Assembly (NCBI RefSeq): GCF_001955695.1
Contig: NZ_CP019236.1
Coordinates: forward strand, 1,302,001-1,366,000
DNA length: 64,000 nucleotides
Direction of reading: 5' to 3'
Source: Rhodoferax koreense
Lineage (GTDB): Bacteria; Pseudomonadota; Gammaproteobacteria; Burkholderiales; Burkholderiaceae_C
This document shows, in pieces, positions 35,051-43,941 of the stretch. Every line of letters starts with the position of its first letter. Position 1 is the stretch's first letter. The notes under the pieces were generated by a model. It had not been told where the DNA came from. It saw only the letters and a list, made by a program, of their open reading frames with translations, and made no database searches. A program made the position numbers and the translations under genes.

Positions 35051-35734
35051 ATGAAACTGCACAACTACTTCCGTTCTTCCGCCTCGTACCGTGTGCGCAT
35101 CGCGCTCGCGCTCAAGGAACTGCCCTACGAGTACATCGCGGTGCATCTGGTCAAGGGTGAGCAGCGCGCCCCCGCGCATGCGGCGATCTCGCCCGATCGC
35201 CTGGTGCCGGTGCTCGAGGTGGACGGGCATTTCCTGCCACAGTCGATGGCCATCATCGAATACCTCGACGAGCGCCATCCAGCGCCGGCGCTGCTGCCCA
35301 CCGACGCCATGGCCCGGGCCCAGGTGCGCGCGCTGGCGCAACTGATCGCCTGCGAGGTGCACCCCGTCACCAACCTTCGCGTCCTGAAATACCTCACGAC
35401 CGAGTTGCGGCACGACGAGGCCGAAAAGAACGCCTGGTACCACCATTGGTGCCGGCAGGGCCTTGAAGCCTTCGAGCGTCAACTCGAGTTGCTGGCGCGT
35501 CAACGGGAGCGCGACGGCCTGGCGGCATCGCGTCATTGCTTCGGCGATGCCCCGACGCTGGCCGACTGCTGCCTCGTGCCGCAGATCTACAACGCGCGGC
35601 GCTTCGAAGTGCCGCTCGACGGTTTGCCGCGCGCCATGGCCGCGGTGCAGGCTTGCGAGGCCTTGCCCGCATTCCAGAAGGCCCACCCTTCGCAGTGTCC
35701 CGATGCGCCGGATGCCGCCGGCCCCGCGCCATGA
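35051..35734 (+). CDS. maiA: Maleylacetoacetate isomerase (zeta-class glutathione transferase)
   Basis: A 227-residue GST. The zeta-class motif SSASYRVRIALALK sits at residues 9-22; the C-terminal helical domain includes FGDAPTLADCCLVPQIYNARRF. It isomerises maleylacetoacetate (or maleylpyruvate) in tyrosine or gentisate breakdown. No other homogentisate genes are in the window. It overlaps the following pgeF gene by 4 bases (ATGA). Confidence 0.92.
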   Translation: MKLHNYFRSSASYRVRIALALKELPYEYIAVHLVKGEQRAPAHAAISPDRLVPVLEVDGHFLPQSMAIIEYLDERHPAPALLPTDAMARAQVRALAQLIACEVHPVTNLRVLKYLTTELRHDEAEKNAWYHHWCRQGLEAFERQLELLARQRERDGLAASRHCFGDAPTLADCCLVPQIYNARRFEVPLDGLPRAMAAVQACEALPAFQKAHPSQCPDAPDAAGPAP

Positions 35735-36522
35735 GCAACCCGCATCCGGATTGGCTGCGGCCCGCCTGGCCCGCGCCCGCCAACGTGCAGGCCATCTTCA
35801 CCACCCGCGCCGGCGGTGTGTCCGCCGCCCCCTTCGATCGCTTGAACCTCGGCGACCACGTGAACGATGCGCCCGAGGCCGTGCTGGCCAACCGGGCCGT
35901 GCTGAAAGCGGCGATCACCGCCGAGCCGGTGTTCCTGCAGCAGGTGCATGGCACCCGGGTCGCCGCACTCGACACGGCGCCACGCGGCGGGCCCATCGTT
36001 TCCGATGCCTGTCTTGCCACGCAGCCCGGCCTGGCCTGCACCATCATGGTCGCCGACTGCCTGCCGGTGCTGTTCAGCAACCGCCAGGGTTCGGCCGTGG
36101 CGGCGGCACATGCGGGTTGGCGCGGCCTGGCCGGCGAGCAGGGGCTGGGCGTGCTGGAGTCGACCGTCAACGCTCTCCTCCAAGCCGCGGGGCCGGGCGC
36201 CTGCGTGTCCGACATGATTGCCTGGCTCGGGCCGTGCATCGGGCCCGAGGCCTTCGAAGTCGGTGACGAGGTGAGGGCGGCCTTCGTGGCGTGGCAGGCC
36301 GATGCCGCGGCCCTGTTCCGTGCGGGCCGGCCCGGCAAGTGGTTCGCCGATCTGCCCGGCTTGGCGCGGCTGAGGCTACGGGCGCTCGGCTTCGCGAATG
36401 TGCAGATTCACGGAAATGACGGCAGCCCGGCGTGGTGCACCGTGCACAACCCGTCAAGGTTCTTTTCGTACCGGCGCGAAGGTCTCACCGGCCGCATGGC
36501 CGCCTGCGTCTGGCTCGCCTGA
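35731..36522 (+). CDS. pgeF: Laccase-domain protein PgeF/YfiH (peptidoglycan editing factor)
   Basis: A 263-residue DUF152 protein. The conserved Zn/Cu ligands occur in QQVHGTRV, VADCLPVL, AAHAGWRGLAG and WLGPCIGPEAFEVG. Homologues hydrolyse UDP-MurNAc carrying a wrong amino acid, and some show purine nucleoside phosphorylase activity. The start at 35731 is coupled to maiA. Its last 69 bases are overlapped by an opposite-strand small membrane protein gene. Confidence 0.92.
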   Translation: MSNPHPDWLRPAWPAPANVQAIFTTRAGGVSAAPFDRLNLGDHVNDAPEAVLANRAVLKAAITAEPVFLQQVHGTRVAALDTAPRGGPIVSDACLATQPGLACTIMVADCLPVLFSNRQGSAVAAAHAGWRGLAGEQGLGVLESTVNALLQAAGPGACVSDMIAWLGPCIGPEAFEVGDEVRAAFVAWQADAAALFRAGRPGKWFADLPGLARLRLRALGFANVQIHGNDGSPAWCTVHNPSRFFSYRREGLTGRMAACVWLA

Positions 36523-36768
36523 AGCCCGGGCCAGCGCGGCGTGCTCGGCGTGCTCGGCGATTGCCCTTGCACGTTCGGCGGCCTCCCGCGCCTTGGCCCG
36601 GCGGCGCCGGCCCGGGCTCCCCATCAGGTAAACCACCAGTGCCACAGGTGCCGCTCCATAGAGTACAAAGGTGATCACGCCGCCCAGCACGGTGCCGGTG
36701 GTGTTGGTGGCTTCTGCCACCGACATCATCAGGGCGACGTAGATCCACGCGATTACAACTAGGTACAT
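36454..36768 (-). CDS. Small membrane protein of unknown function
   Basis: A 104-residue protein with two predicted helices (VIAWIYVALMMSVAEA and GVITFVLYGAAPVALVVYLM), then a basic segment GSPGRRRRAKAREAAERAR and an Ala-rich tail. I do not recognise a named family, but the hydrophobic pattern and start without frame problems suggest a real gene. It overlaps pgeF tail to tail. Role unknown; the extended polar tail lies probably in the cytoplasm. Confidence 0.7.
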   Translation of the reverse strand: MYLVVIAWIYVALMMSVAEATNTTGTVLGGVITFVLYGAAPVALVVYLMGSPGRRRRAKAREAAERARAIAEHAEHAALARASGEPDAGGHAAGETFAPVRKEP

Positions 36769-36809
36769 GTATGGCGCTTGCCTCTCGGTGATGACTCTGT
36801 GAAAATCTC

Positions 36810-36819
36810 GGGTTAACCC
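36810..36819. promoter_or_regulatory. Palindrome upstream of phaC
   Basis: GGGTTAACCC, a perfect 10-base palindrome 33 bases before the phaC start and between divergent genes. It may be an operator or overlap the promoter; no regulator can be named. Confidence 0.35.
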
Positions 36820-36851
36820 TAATAACTAGACCATTTGCGTGAGGAGACCAC

Positions 36852-38615
36852 ATGCATTCTGAGCCAGACTGGGCCGCCGCGGCCCGTCAATTCCAGCAGA
36901 CGATGAACACATCGTTGACCGATGGCTGGAGCAAATCACTGGCCCAGGCCACCCAGGCATTCCAGTCCGCCGGCACGGCGGCCGTCGCCGAAAACGGCAC
37001 GCTCGCGAGTCTTCCCAAGATCGCATTCTCGCCGGTCAAGCTGCAGGCCCTGCAGCAGCAATACCTCGAGGAATCAGCCAAGCTGTGGAACATCGGCATG
37101 GACGCCGATTCGATCGTCAAGGACCGCCGCTTCGCCGACCAGGCCTGGGGCAGTAACCCGTTCGCCGCCTTCTCGGCCGCGGCTTATCTGCTAAACACAC
37201 GCACGCTGATGGGCCTGGCGGAGGCCGTCGAGGCCGACGACAAAACCAAGGCGCGCATCCGCTTCGCCATCGAGCAGACCACGGCGGCCTCGGCGCCGAG
37301 CAACTTCCTCGCCTTCAATGCGCATGCGCAGAAGGTGGCGCTCGAGACCCAGGGCGAGAGCATTGCCAAGGGCCTGAAGAACCTGATGCACGACATCCAG
37401 CAGGGCCATGTGTCGATGACCGACGAGAGCCTGTTCGAGGTCGGGCGCAACGTCGCCACCACCGAGGGCGCGGTGGTGTTCGAGAACGAACTTTTCCAGC
37501 TCATCGAGTACAAGCCGATCCCGGCCGAGGGTGCAACGGCGAAATCCGCGACCAAGGTCTACGAACGCCCGCTGCTGCTGGTGCCGCCGTGCATCAACAA
37601 GTACTACATCCTCGACCTGCAGCCCGAAAATTCGCTGATCCGCTACGCCGTGGCGCAAGGGCATCGCACCTTCGTGGTGAGCTGGCGCAACCCCGACAAG
37701 ACGCTGGGCCACAAGACCTGGGACGACTACATCGAGGAAGCCGCGATCAAGGCCATCCACGTGACGCAGGAGATCGCCGGCACCGACACCATCAACACCC
37801 TCGGCTTCTGTGTCGGTGGCACCATCCTCACCACCGCGCTGGCGGTGCTGGCCGCGCGCGGCGAAAAGCCAGCCGAAAGCGTGACGCTGCTGACCACGCT
37901 GCTGGACTTCAGCGACACCGGCATCCTGGACCTGTTCATCGACGAGGGCATGGTGGCCTACCGCGAGATGCAGATGGGCAAGGGCGGCCTGCTGCCCGGC
38001 GGCGAACTGGCCTCGACCTTCAGCTTCCTGCGGCCGAACGACCTGGTGTGGAACTACGTGGTGGGCAACTACCTCAAGGGTGAAACGCCGCCGCCGTTCG
38101 ACCTGCTGTACTGGAACAGCGACGCCACCAACCTGCCCGGGCCGTTCTACGCCTGGTACCTGCGCAACACCTACCTGGAAAACCGCCTCATCGAAGCCGG
38201 CCATACCACGGTGTGCGGCGAGAAGATCGACCTGGGCAAGGTCGACATGCCGGCCTACATCTACGGTTCGCGCGAAGACCACATCGTGCCGATCAACTCG
38301 GCCTATGCGTCCACCCAGCACCTGCCAGGCAAGAAGCGTTTCGTGATGGGCGCCTCCGGCCACATCGCCGGGGTGATCAATCCGCCGGCCAAGAAGAAGC
38401 GCAGCCACTGGACCAATGCCTCGGCCAAGTTCCCGGCCGACCTGCAGGACTGGCTCGCCGGTGCCACCGAGCATCCCGGCAGCTGGTGGACCGACTGGGC
38501 GGCCTGGCTCAAGGGCCACGCTGGCAAGCAAATTGCTGCGCCCGCCAATTATGGCAAGGGCAAGTACAAGGCGATCGAGGCCGCACCAGGCCGCTACGTC
38601 AAGGCACGGGCTTGA
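36852..38615 (+). CDS. phaC: Class I poly(3-hydroxyalkanoate) synthase PhaC
   Basis: A 587-residue polymerase that joins 3-hydroxyacyl-CoA units into PHA at the granule surface. The lipase-like box GFCVGG holds the nucleophile C320; the general-base Asp is in REDHIVP and the His in ASGHIAGV. Length is normal for class I enzymes of betaproteobacteria. GAGGAG precedes the ATG. It heads phaC-phaA-phaB, with a 178-base spacer before phaA in which I see no further gene. Confidence 0.97.
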   Translation: MHSEPDWAAAARQFQQTMNTSLTDGWSKSLAQATQAFQSAGTAAVAENGTLASLPKIAFSPVKLQALQQQYLEESAKLWNIGMDADSIVKDRRFADQAWGSNPFAAFSAAAYLLNTRTLMGLAEAVEADDKTKARIRFAIEQTTAASAPSNFLAFNAHAQKVALETQGESIAKGLKNLMHDIQQGHVSMTDESLFEVGRNVATTEGAVVFENELFQLIEYKPIPAEGATAKSATKVYERPLLLVPPCINKYYILDLQPENSLIRYAVAQGHRTFVVSWRNPDKTLGHKTWDDYIEEAAIKAIHVTQEIAGTDTINTLGFCVGGTILTTALAVLAARGEKPAESVTLLTTLLDFSDTGILDLFIDEGMVAYREMQMGKGGLLPGGELASTFSFLRPNDLVWNYVVGNYLKGETPPPFDLLYWNSDATNLPGPFYAWYLRNTYLENRLIEAGHTTVCGEKIDLGKVDMPAYIYGSREDHIVPINSAYASTQHLPGKKRFVMGASGHIAGVINPPAKKKRSHWTNASAKFPADLQDWLAGATEHPGSWWTDWAAWLKGHAGKQIAAPANYGKGKYKAIEAAPGRYVKARA

Positions 38616-38793
38616 ACTTCGGCCCGTGGACCGGCATCTGACCTGCGTCAACCACGTCCAACAGAAACAGCCAAAGAATGCAGTGAATCTGGAGCGCCGC
38701 CACAAGCGGGCCTCCATGCCAACAACCAACGGCATCGCCACTTCCGATCACGAGGTTGCGCGGTCCAACACCATCAACAAACAGGAGCAAACC

Positions 38794-39972
38794 ATGGAAG
38801 ACATCGTCATCGTTTCAGCAGCCCGCACCGCCGTGGGCAAATTCGGCGGAAGCCTGGCCAAGATTGCGGCCACCGAACTCGGCGCCGCCGTCATCAAGGA
38901 AGTGCTCGCGCGCAGCGGCCTGGCGGCCGAGCAGATCAATGAAGTCATCATGGGCCAGGTGCTGGCCGCGGGCGCGGGCCAGAACCCGGCACGCCAGGCC
39001 GTCATCAAGAGCGGCCTGAGCCAGGGCACGCCGGGCCTCACCATCAACGCCGTCTGCGGCTCGGGCCTGAAGTCCGTGATGCTGGCCGCGCAGGCCGTGG
39101 CCTACGGCGACAGCGAGATCGTGATCGCCGGCGGCCAGGAGAACATGAGCGCCGCGCCGCACGTGCTGCTGGGTTCGCGCGACGGCCAACGCATGGGCGA
39201 CTGGAAACTCACCGACACCATGATCACCGACGGCCTGTGGGACGTGTACAACCAGTACCACATGGGCATCACCGCCGAGAACGTCGCCAAGAAATACGGC
39301 ATCACGCGCGAGATGCAGGACGCGCTGGCCCTGGCCAGCCAGCAGAAGGCGGCCGCCGCGCAGGAAGCTGGCAAGTTCAAGGACGAGATCGTGCCGATCA
39401 CCATTCCGCAGAAGAAGGGTGACCCGGTGGTCTTCGCCAACGACGAGTTCATCAACAAGAAGACCACGGCCGAAGCCCTGGCCGGCCTGCGTCCCGCCTT
39501 CGACAAGGCTGGCGGCGTGACCGCGGGGAATGCATCGGGCATCAACGACGGCGCCGCCGCCGTGATGGTGATGACGGCCAAGAAGGCCGCCGCGCTCGGC
39601 CTGAAGCCGCTCGGCCGTATCGCGAGCTTCGCCACCGTCGGGCTCGACCCGGCCATCATGGGCATGGGCCCGGTGCCGGCCGCCAAGAAGGCGCTGGAGC
39701 GCGCTGGCTGGAAGCCCCAGGACCTGGACCTGCTGGAAATCAACGAAGCCTTCGCCGCACAGGCCTGTGCCGTGAACAACGAGATGGGCTGGGACACGAG
39801 CAAGGTCAACGTCAATGGCGGCGCGATCGCGATTGGTCACCCGATTGGTGCATCCGGTTGCCGCATTCTGGTCACGCTGCTGCACGAAATGGGTCGGCGC
39901 GACGCGAAGAAGGGCATCGCCTCCCTGTGCATCGGTGGCGGCATGGGAGTTGCCCTAACTATCGAACGCTGA
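38794..39972 (+). CDS. phaA: Acetyl-CoA acetyltransferase (beta-ketothiolase) PhaA
   Basis: A 392-residue thiolase that condenses two acetyl-CoA. Nucleophile C88 lies in NAVCGSGLKS, the catalytic His in GHPIGASG and the second Cys in SLCIGGGMG. It supplies acetoacetyl-CoA to PhaB. AGGAG precedes the ATG at 38794; the longer frame upstream lies in phaC. Full length for the family. Confidence 0.97.
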   Translation: MEDIVIVSAARTAVGKFGGSLAKIAATELGAAVIKEVLARSGLAAEQINEVIMGQVLAAGAGQNPARQAVIKSGLSQGTPGLTINAVCGSGLKSVMLAAQAVAYGDSEIVIAGGQENMSAAPHVLLGSRDGQRMGDWKLTDTMITDGLWDVYNQYHMGITAENVAKKYGITREMQDALALASQQKAAAAQEAGKFKDEIVPITIPQKKGDPVVFANDEFINKKTTAEALAGLRPAFDKAGGVTAGNASGINDGAAAVMVMTAKKAAALGLKPLGRIASFATVGLDPAIMGMGPVPAAKKALERAGWKPQDLDLLEINEAFAAQACAVNNEMGWDTSKVNVNGGAIAIGHPIGASGCRILVTLLHEMGRRDAKKGIASLCIGGGMGVALTIER

Positions 39973-40100
39973 TTTAGCGAACACAATCATCCGACAGGGG
40001 CCGCAGGGAGGAAGCGCGGCCGCTGCCGGATGCGTGCCGACCCCTTGTGGTCGCTCGCCACGCGTTTATTGATCATTCGAAAGAGCAAGAGGAAAAAATC

Positions 40101-40838
40101 ATGAGCCAAAAAGTAGCGTACGTCACCGGAGGGATGGGTGGGATCGGGACCGCCATCTGCCAGCGTCTGCACCAGGAAGGCTTCAAAGTCATCGCCGGCT
40201 GTGGCCCGACCCGCGACCACGCCAAGTGGCTCGCCGAGCAGGCTGCGCAGGGCTTCACTTTCTACGCGTCGGTCGGCAACGTGGGTTCTTGGGATTCCAC
40301 CGTCGAAGCCTTCACCAAGACCAAGGCCGAACATGGCACGATCGACGTGCTGGTCAACAACGCCGGCATCACCAAGGATCGCATGTTCCTGAAGATGAGC
40401 CGCGAAGACTGGGATTCGGTGATCGAGACCAACCTCAACAGCATGTTCAACGTCACCAAGCAGGTGGTGGCCGACATGGTGGAAAAAGGCTGGGGCCGCA
40501 TCATCAACATCTCGTCGGTGAACGGCGAAAAAGGCCAGGCTGGCCAGACCAACTACTCAGCCGCCAAGGCCGGCATGCACGGTTTCTCGATGGCCCTGGC
40601 GCAGGAACTGGCCACCAAGGGCGTGACGGTCAACACCGTGAGCCCGGGCTACATCGGTACCGACATGGTCAACGCGATCCGCGAAGACGTGCTGGCCAAG
40701 ATCGTCGCCACCGTGCCGGTGAAGCGCCTGGGCAAGCCGAGCGAAATCGCCTCCATCATTGCCTGGCTGGCATCCGAAGAAGGTGGCTACGCGACCGGCG
40801 CGGACTTCTCCGTCAACGGCGGCCTGCACATGGGCTGA
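40101..40838 (+). CDS. phaB: Acetoacetyl-CoA reductase PhaB
   Basis: A 245-residue NADPH-dependent SDR giving (R)-3-hydroxybutyryl-CoA for PhaC. Cofactor site TGGMGGIG, then NNAGIT and active-site SAAKAG after NYS. AAGAGGA precedes the ATG at 40101. Last gene of the PHA operon; an intrinsic terminator follows 20 bases after its stop. Confidence 0.97.
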   Translation: MSQKVAYVTGGMGGIGTAICQRLHQEGFKVIAGCGPTRDHAKWLAEQAAQGFTFYASVGNVGSWDSTVEAFTKTKAEHGTIDVLVNNAGITKDRMFLKMSREDWDSVIETNLNSMFNVTKQVVADMVEKGWGRIINISSVNGEKGQAGQTNYSAAKAGMHGFSMALAQELATKGVTVNTVSPGYIGTDMVNAIREDVLAKIVATVPVKRLGKPSEIASIIAWLASEEGGYATGADFSVNGGLHMG

Positions 40839-40857
40839 GGCTGTACTTCGACTCTGG

Positions 40858-40884
40858 AAAACCCGCCTCGTGCGGGTTTTTTTA
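40858..40884 (+). terminator. Intrinsic terminator of the pha operon
   Basis: AAACCCGC (40859-40866) pairs with GCGGGTTT (40872-40879) around a 5-base loop and runs into seven consecutive T. A textbook rho-independent terminator directly after phaB. Confidence 0.93.
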
Positions 40885-40984
40885 CGCCCGCGTTTTGCGC
40901 ACCGCTGACACGGCTTTGAAATACCCCGTCTACACAATCCCGAAGGTGCCCCCCACAAAACCGACATCCAACAGGAGGAATCCC

Positions 40985-43195
40985 ATGACCACCATCGATC
41001 GCCGCGCCATCCTGCGCGGCATGGCCGCCCTCGGCACCACGGCCGCGCTGCCCGACAGCATCAAGCAGGCCTTGGCGATTCCCGCCGCCGGCACCACCGG
41101 CACCATCGAGGACGTGAAGCACATCGTCGTGCTGATGCAGGAGAACCGCTCCTTCGACCATTATTTCGGCACGTTGCGCGGCGTGCGTGGCTTCAGCGAT
41201 CCGCGTGCGGTGAAGCTCTATGGCTCGGGCAACTCCGTGTTCCAGCAACCCAACCTCAACAGCCAGGGCGTGCCGCAGACGCCCAACACCGTCCTGCCGT
41301 TCCACCCCACCGCAGCCAATCTCGGCCAGCAGTTCCTCACCGGTCTGCCGCACGGCTGGTCCGACGCGCACACCGCCTGGAACAACGGCCATAACGACCG
41401 CTGGGTGCCGGCCAAGGGCAAGAGCACCATGGCTTACCTGCAGCGCGCGGACATTCCGTTCTATTACGCGCTGGCCGATGCCTTCACCATCTGCGACGCC
41501 TACCACTGCTCGATCATGGCCTCGACCGATCCCAACCGCTACTACCTGTGGAGCGGCTGGTGTGGCCAGAACGGCACCTTGCCTGGCGGCATCGACGTGC
41601 CAAACACCGGCAGCACACCTGGTGTGATCCCGCTCACCTCCGGCGGCAACGGCACCGCGCCCAACGGGCCCGTGGTCAATAACGCCGAGGCCGGCTACGG
41701 CTGGGCCACCTACCCCGAACGCCTGCAGCAGGCCGGCATCTCCTGGAAGATCTACCAGGACATCGGCCATGGGTTGGACGCGGCCGGCAGCTGGGGCTGG
41801 GACGGCCAGAACCCTTACATCGGCAACTACGGCGACAACGCGCTGCTGTACTTCAACCAGTACCGCACGGCCCAGCCCGGCAGCCCGCTCTATGACAAGG
41901 CGCGCACCGGCACCAACATGCTCAACGGCGGCGCCTTCAACAACGGCACGTTCTTCGACCAGCTCAAGAACGACGTGATGAACAACACGCTGCCGCAGGT
42001 GTCGTGGATCGCCGCACCCGAAGCCTACAGCGAGCATTCGAACTGGCCCACGAGCTATGGCATGTGGTACATCCAGAACGTGCTCAACGCGCTCACGTCG
42101 AACCCGGCCGTCTGGGCCAGCACGGTGTTCATCATCTGCTTCGACGAGAACGACGGCTTCTTCGACCACGTGGTCGCGCCGACGGCGCCGGCGTCGGCGG
42201 CGCAAGGCCTGTCCACCGTCAGCACCGCCAACGAGCTGTATCCCGGTGCCAGCGCCAGCTACATGGCCGGCCCGTACGGACTTGGCGCACGCGTGCCGAT
42301 GCTGGTGATCTCGCCCTGGAGCAAGGGCGGCTGGGTGAATTCGCAGACCTTCGACCACACCTCGATCATTCGCTTCATCGAGAAACGCTTCGGTGTGATC
42401 GAGCCCAACATCACGCCATGGCGCCGCGCCGTCTGCGGCGACCTGACCAGCACACTGGACTTCTCCATCGCCAACGCCTCGGCCGCGCGGCTGCCGAGCA
42501 CGGCCACGCTCGCCGCGCCCCAGTCCGACATCGTCGCCGGCAAGAAGTACGCGACCTATGTGCCGGCCTTGCCGTCCAATCAGGTGATGCCGGTGCAGGA
42601 GCCGGGCCAGCGCCTGGCGCGCGCACTGCCCTACGAACTGCAGGTCGACTGGCGCGCTCTGCCGGGCAACCTCACGTTCGGCCTGACTTTCACCAACACC
42701 GGCCGGGCCGGTGCCTGGCTGCATGTGCGCACCGCCAACGGGACCAGGGCCGGCGATTCCACCGGCCCCTGGGGCTATACCGTGGAGAGCGGCAAATCGC
42801 TCGCCGACACCTTCACCGCGGCCACGGGCGGCGCCTACGACGTCGCGGTGCACGGGCCGAACGGCTTCTACCGCGCGTTCGCGGGCAGCGTCGAAGCCTC
42901 TGCGGCCAAGCTGGCCTGCCGCACGGTGTACGACGCCATCGGCGGCGGCCTGTCGCTGGTGGTGACCAATGCCGGCACGGCATCGACCACGGTCACCATC
43001 ACCGACCGCTACACCAACGCCACCTCGCACCAGACCGTGGCGCCGGGCGCGAGCTTCCGTTCCGACTGGAGCCTGCAGACCACCTCGCGCTGGTACGACC
43101 TGGCGGTGACGGCCAGCACCGACGCACGTTTCTTCGCGCAGTTCGCCGGCCATGTGGAGACCGGGGCCGACGGCCTCAGCGATCCCCTGCTCTGA
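40985..43195 (+). CDS. Tat-exported phosphocholine-specific phospholipase C-like enzyme
   Basis: A 736-residue phosphoesterase. The N-terminus MTTIDRRAILRGMAALG is a Tat signal. The catalytic start KHIVVLMQENRSFDHYFG and later FIICFDENDGFFDHVVAP and YGLGARVPMLVISPW are hallmarks of the PlcN/PlcH and acid phosphatase AcpA superfamily. Two repeated C-terminal beta domains (about 600-736) match those of non-hemolytic PLC. Start at 40985 follows AGGAGG. It would release phosphorylated head groups from lipids outside the cytoplasm. Confidence 0.92.
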   Translation: MTTIDRRAILRGMAALGTTAALPDSIKQALAIPAAGTTGTIEDVKHIVVLMQENRSFDHYFGTLRGVRGFSDPRAVKLYGSGNSVFQQPNLNSQGVPQTPNTVLPFHPTAANLGQQFLTGLPHGWSDAHTAWNNGHNDRWVPAKGKSTMAYLQRADIPFYYALADAFTICDAYHCSIMASTDPNRYYLWSGWCGQNGTLPGGIDVPNTGSTPGVIPLTSGGNGTAPNGPVVNNAEAGYGWATYPERLQQAGISWKIYQDIGHGLDAAGSWGWDGQNPYIGNYGDNALLYFNQYRTAQPGSPLYDKARTGTNMLNGGAFNNGTFFDQLKNDVMNNTLPQVSWIAAPEAYSEHSNWPTSYGMWYIQNVLNALTSNPAVWASTVFIICFDENDGFFDHVVAPTAPASAAQGLSTVSTANELYPGASASYMAGPYGLGARVPMLVISPWSKGGWVNSQTFDHTSIIRFIEKRFGVIEPNITPWRRAVCGDLTSTLDFSIANASAARLPSTATLAAPQSDIVAGKKYATYVPALPSNQVMPVQEPGQRLARALPYELQVDWRALPGNLTFGLTFTNTGRAGAWLHVRTANGTRAGDSTGPWGYTVESGKSLADTFTAATGGAYDVAVHGPNGFYRAFAGSVEASAAKLACRTVYDAIGGGLSLVVTNAGTASTTVTITDRYTNATSHQTVAPGASFRSDWSLQTTSRWYDLAVTASTDARFFAQFAGHVETGADGLSDPLL

Positions 43196-43245
43196 CTGCT
43201 TTCGAAGCGACATCGACCCCGTCTCACCTATATCCAGGAATTCAC

Positions 43246-43887
43246 ATGTCTTTCTCTTTGCCAAACATCCTGCGCGCCGCGTCCACCGTCGTGGCTGGCT
43301 TCGCGCTGTGCGCCGTGGCGGCCCAGGCCAGCCCGGTCTACGACAACCTCGGTGCGAGCCAGGTCGGCTCCGATCCCATCTACAGCTACGGCCCGATCGC
43401 CAATTCGTTCAACACCGGCGCCAACGGCTCGGGCTTCCTCACCGGATTCAAGGCCCTGCTAGGCAACGGCAGCACGGCCATCGTCGGCGACATCAGGGTC
43501 AGCCTGCATGCCGACGGCGCGAACGCCCCGGGCGCGGAACTGGTTTCGCTCGGCAGCCTGTCGAGCGCCGATGTCGCCACCGGCGGCTTCGCGGCCTACG
43601 GCTTCGCACCGGTCAGCGCGTTCCAGCTGGCGGCCAACACCACCTACTGGATCGAGATCGAATCCACCAGTGCCAACGACATCTTCTGGTCGTGGTCGGA
43701 CGATCTGCTTGCACTCGGCGTGGCCGGCCAGTCCAACTACAGCGCGGTGCTCGGCACCAATGCCAACAGCGCCAGCTTCGGCCCTTACCAGATGGCCGTC
43801 GAAGTACCGGAGCCCGCTTCGCTGGCCCTGGTGTTCATGGGGCTGTCGATGATGGCGGTCACCGCCCAGCGCCGCCGCCGGCGCTGA
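43246..43887 (+). CDS. PEP-CTERM sorting-domain protein
   Basis: A 213-residue exported protein. Signal peptide ends near AAQASP. The mature part is Ser/Asn/Gly-rich. The C-terminus is a full PEP-CTERM tripartite signal: VPEPASLALVF, a hydrophobic helix, and a run of arginines at the end. It should be processed by an exosortase (EpsH type), not encoded in this window. The gene is 50 bases downstream of the phospholipase and may be co-transcribed. Function unknown. Confidence 0.9.
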   Translation: MSFSLPNILRAASTVVAGFALCAVAAQASPVYDNLGASQVGSDPIYSYGPIANSFNTGANGSGFLTGFKALLGNGSTAIVGDIRVSLHADGANAPGAELVSLGSLSSADVATGGFAAYGFAPVSAFQLAANTTYWIEIESTSANDIFWSWSDDLLALGVAGQSNYSAVLGTNANSASFGPYQMAVEVPEPASLALVFMGLSMMAVTAQRRRRR

Positions 43888-43941
43888 AGACAAAGCCCCG
43901 CGTGGGGTCTGTTCCAGAGGCAATGTAGTAAATTGCCACAC

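Noticed and set aside
40787..43264. An 825-codon minus-strand frame opposite the phospholipase gene
   Set aside because: Shadow of the phospholipase gene; its composition is the complement of well-conserved family motifs and it has no start context.
43892..43912. CCCCGCGTGGGG hairpin after the PEP-CTERM gene as a terminator
   Set aside because: The stem is only 4-5 base pairs and no T run follows, so it was not listed as a feature.
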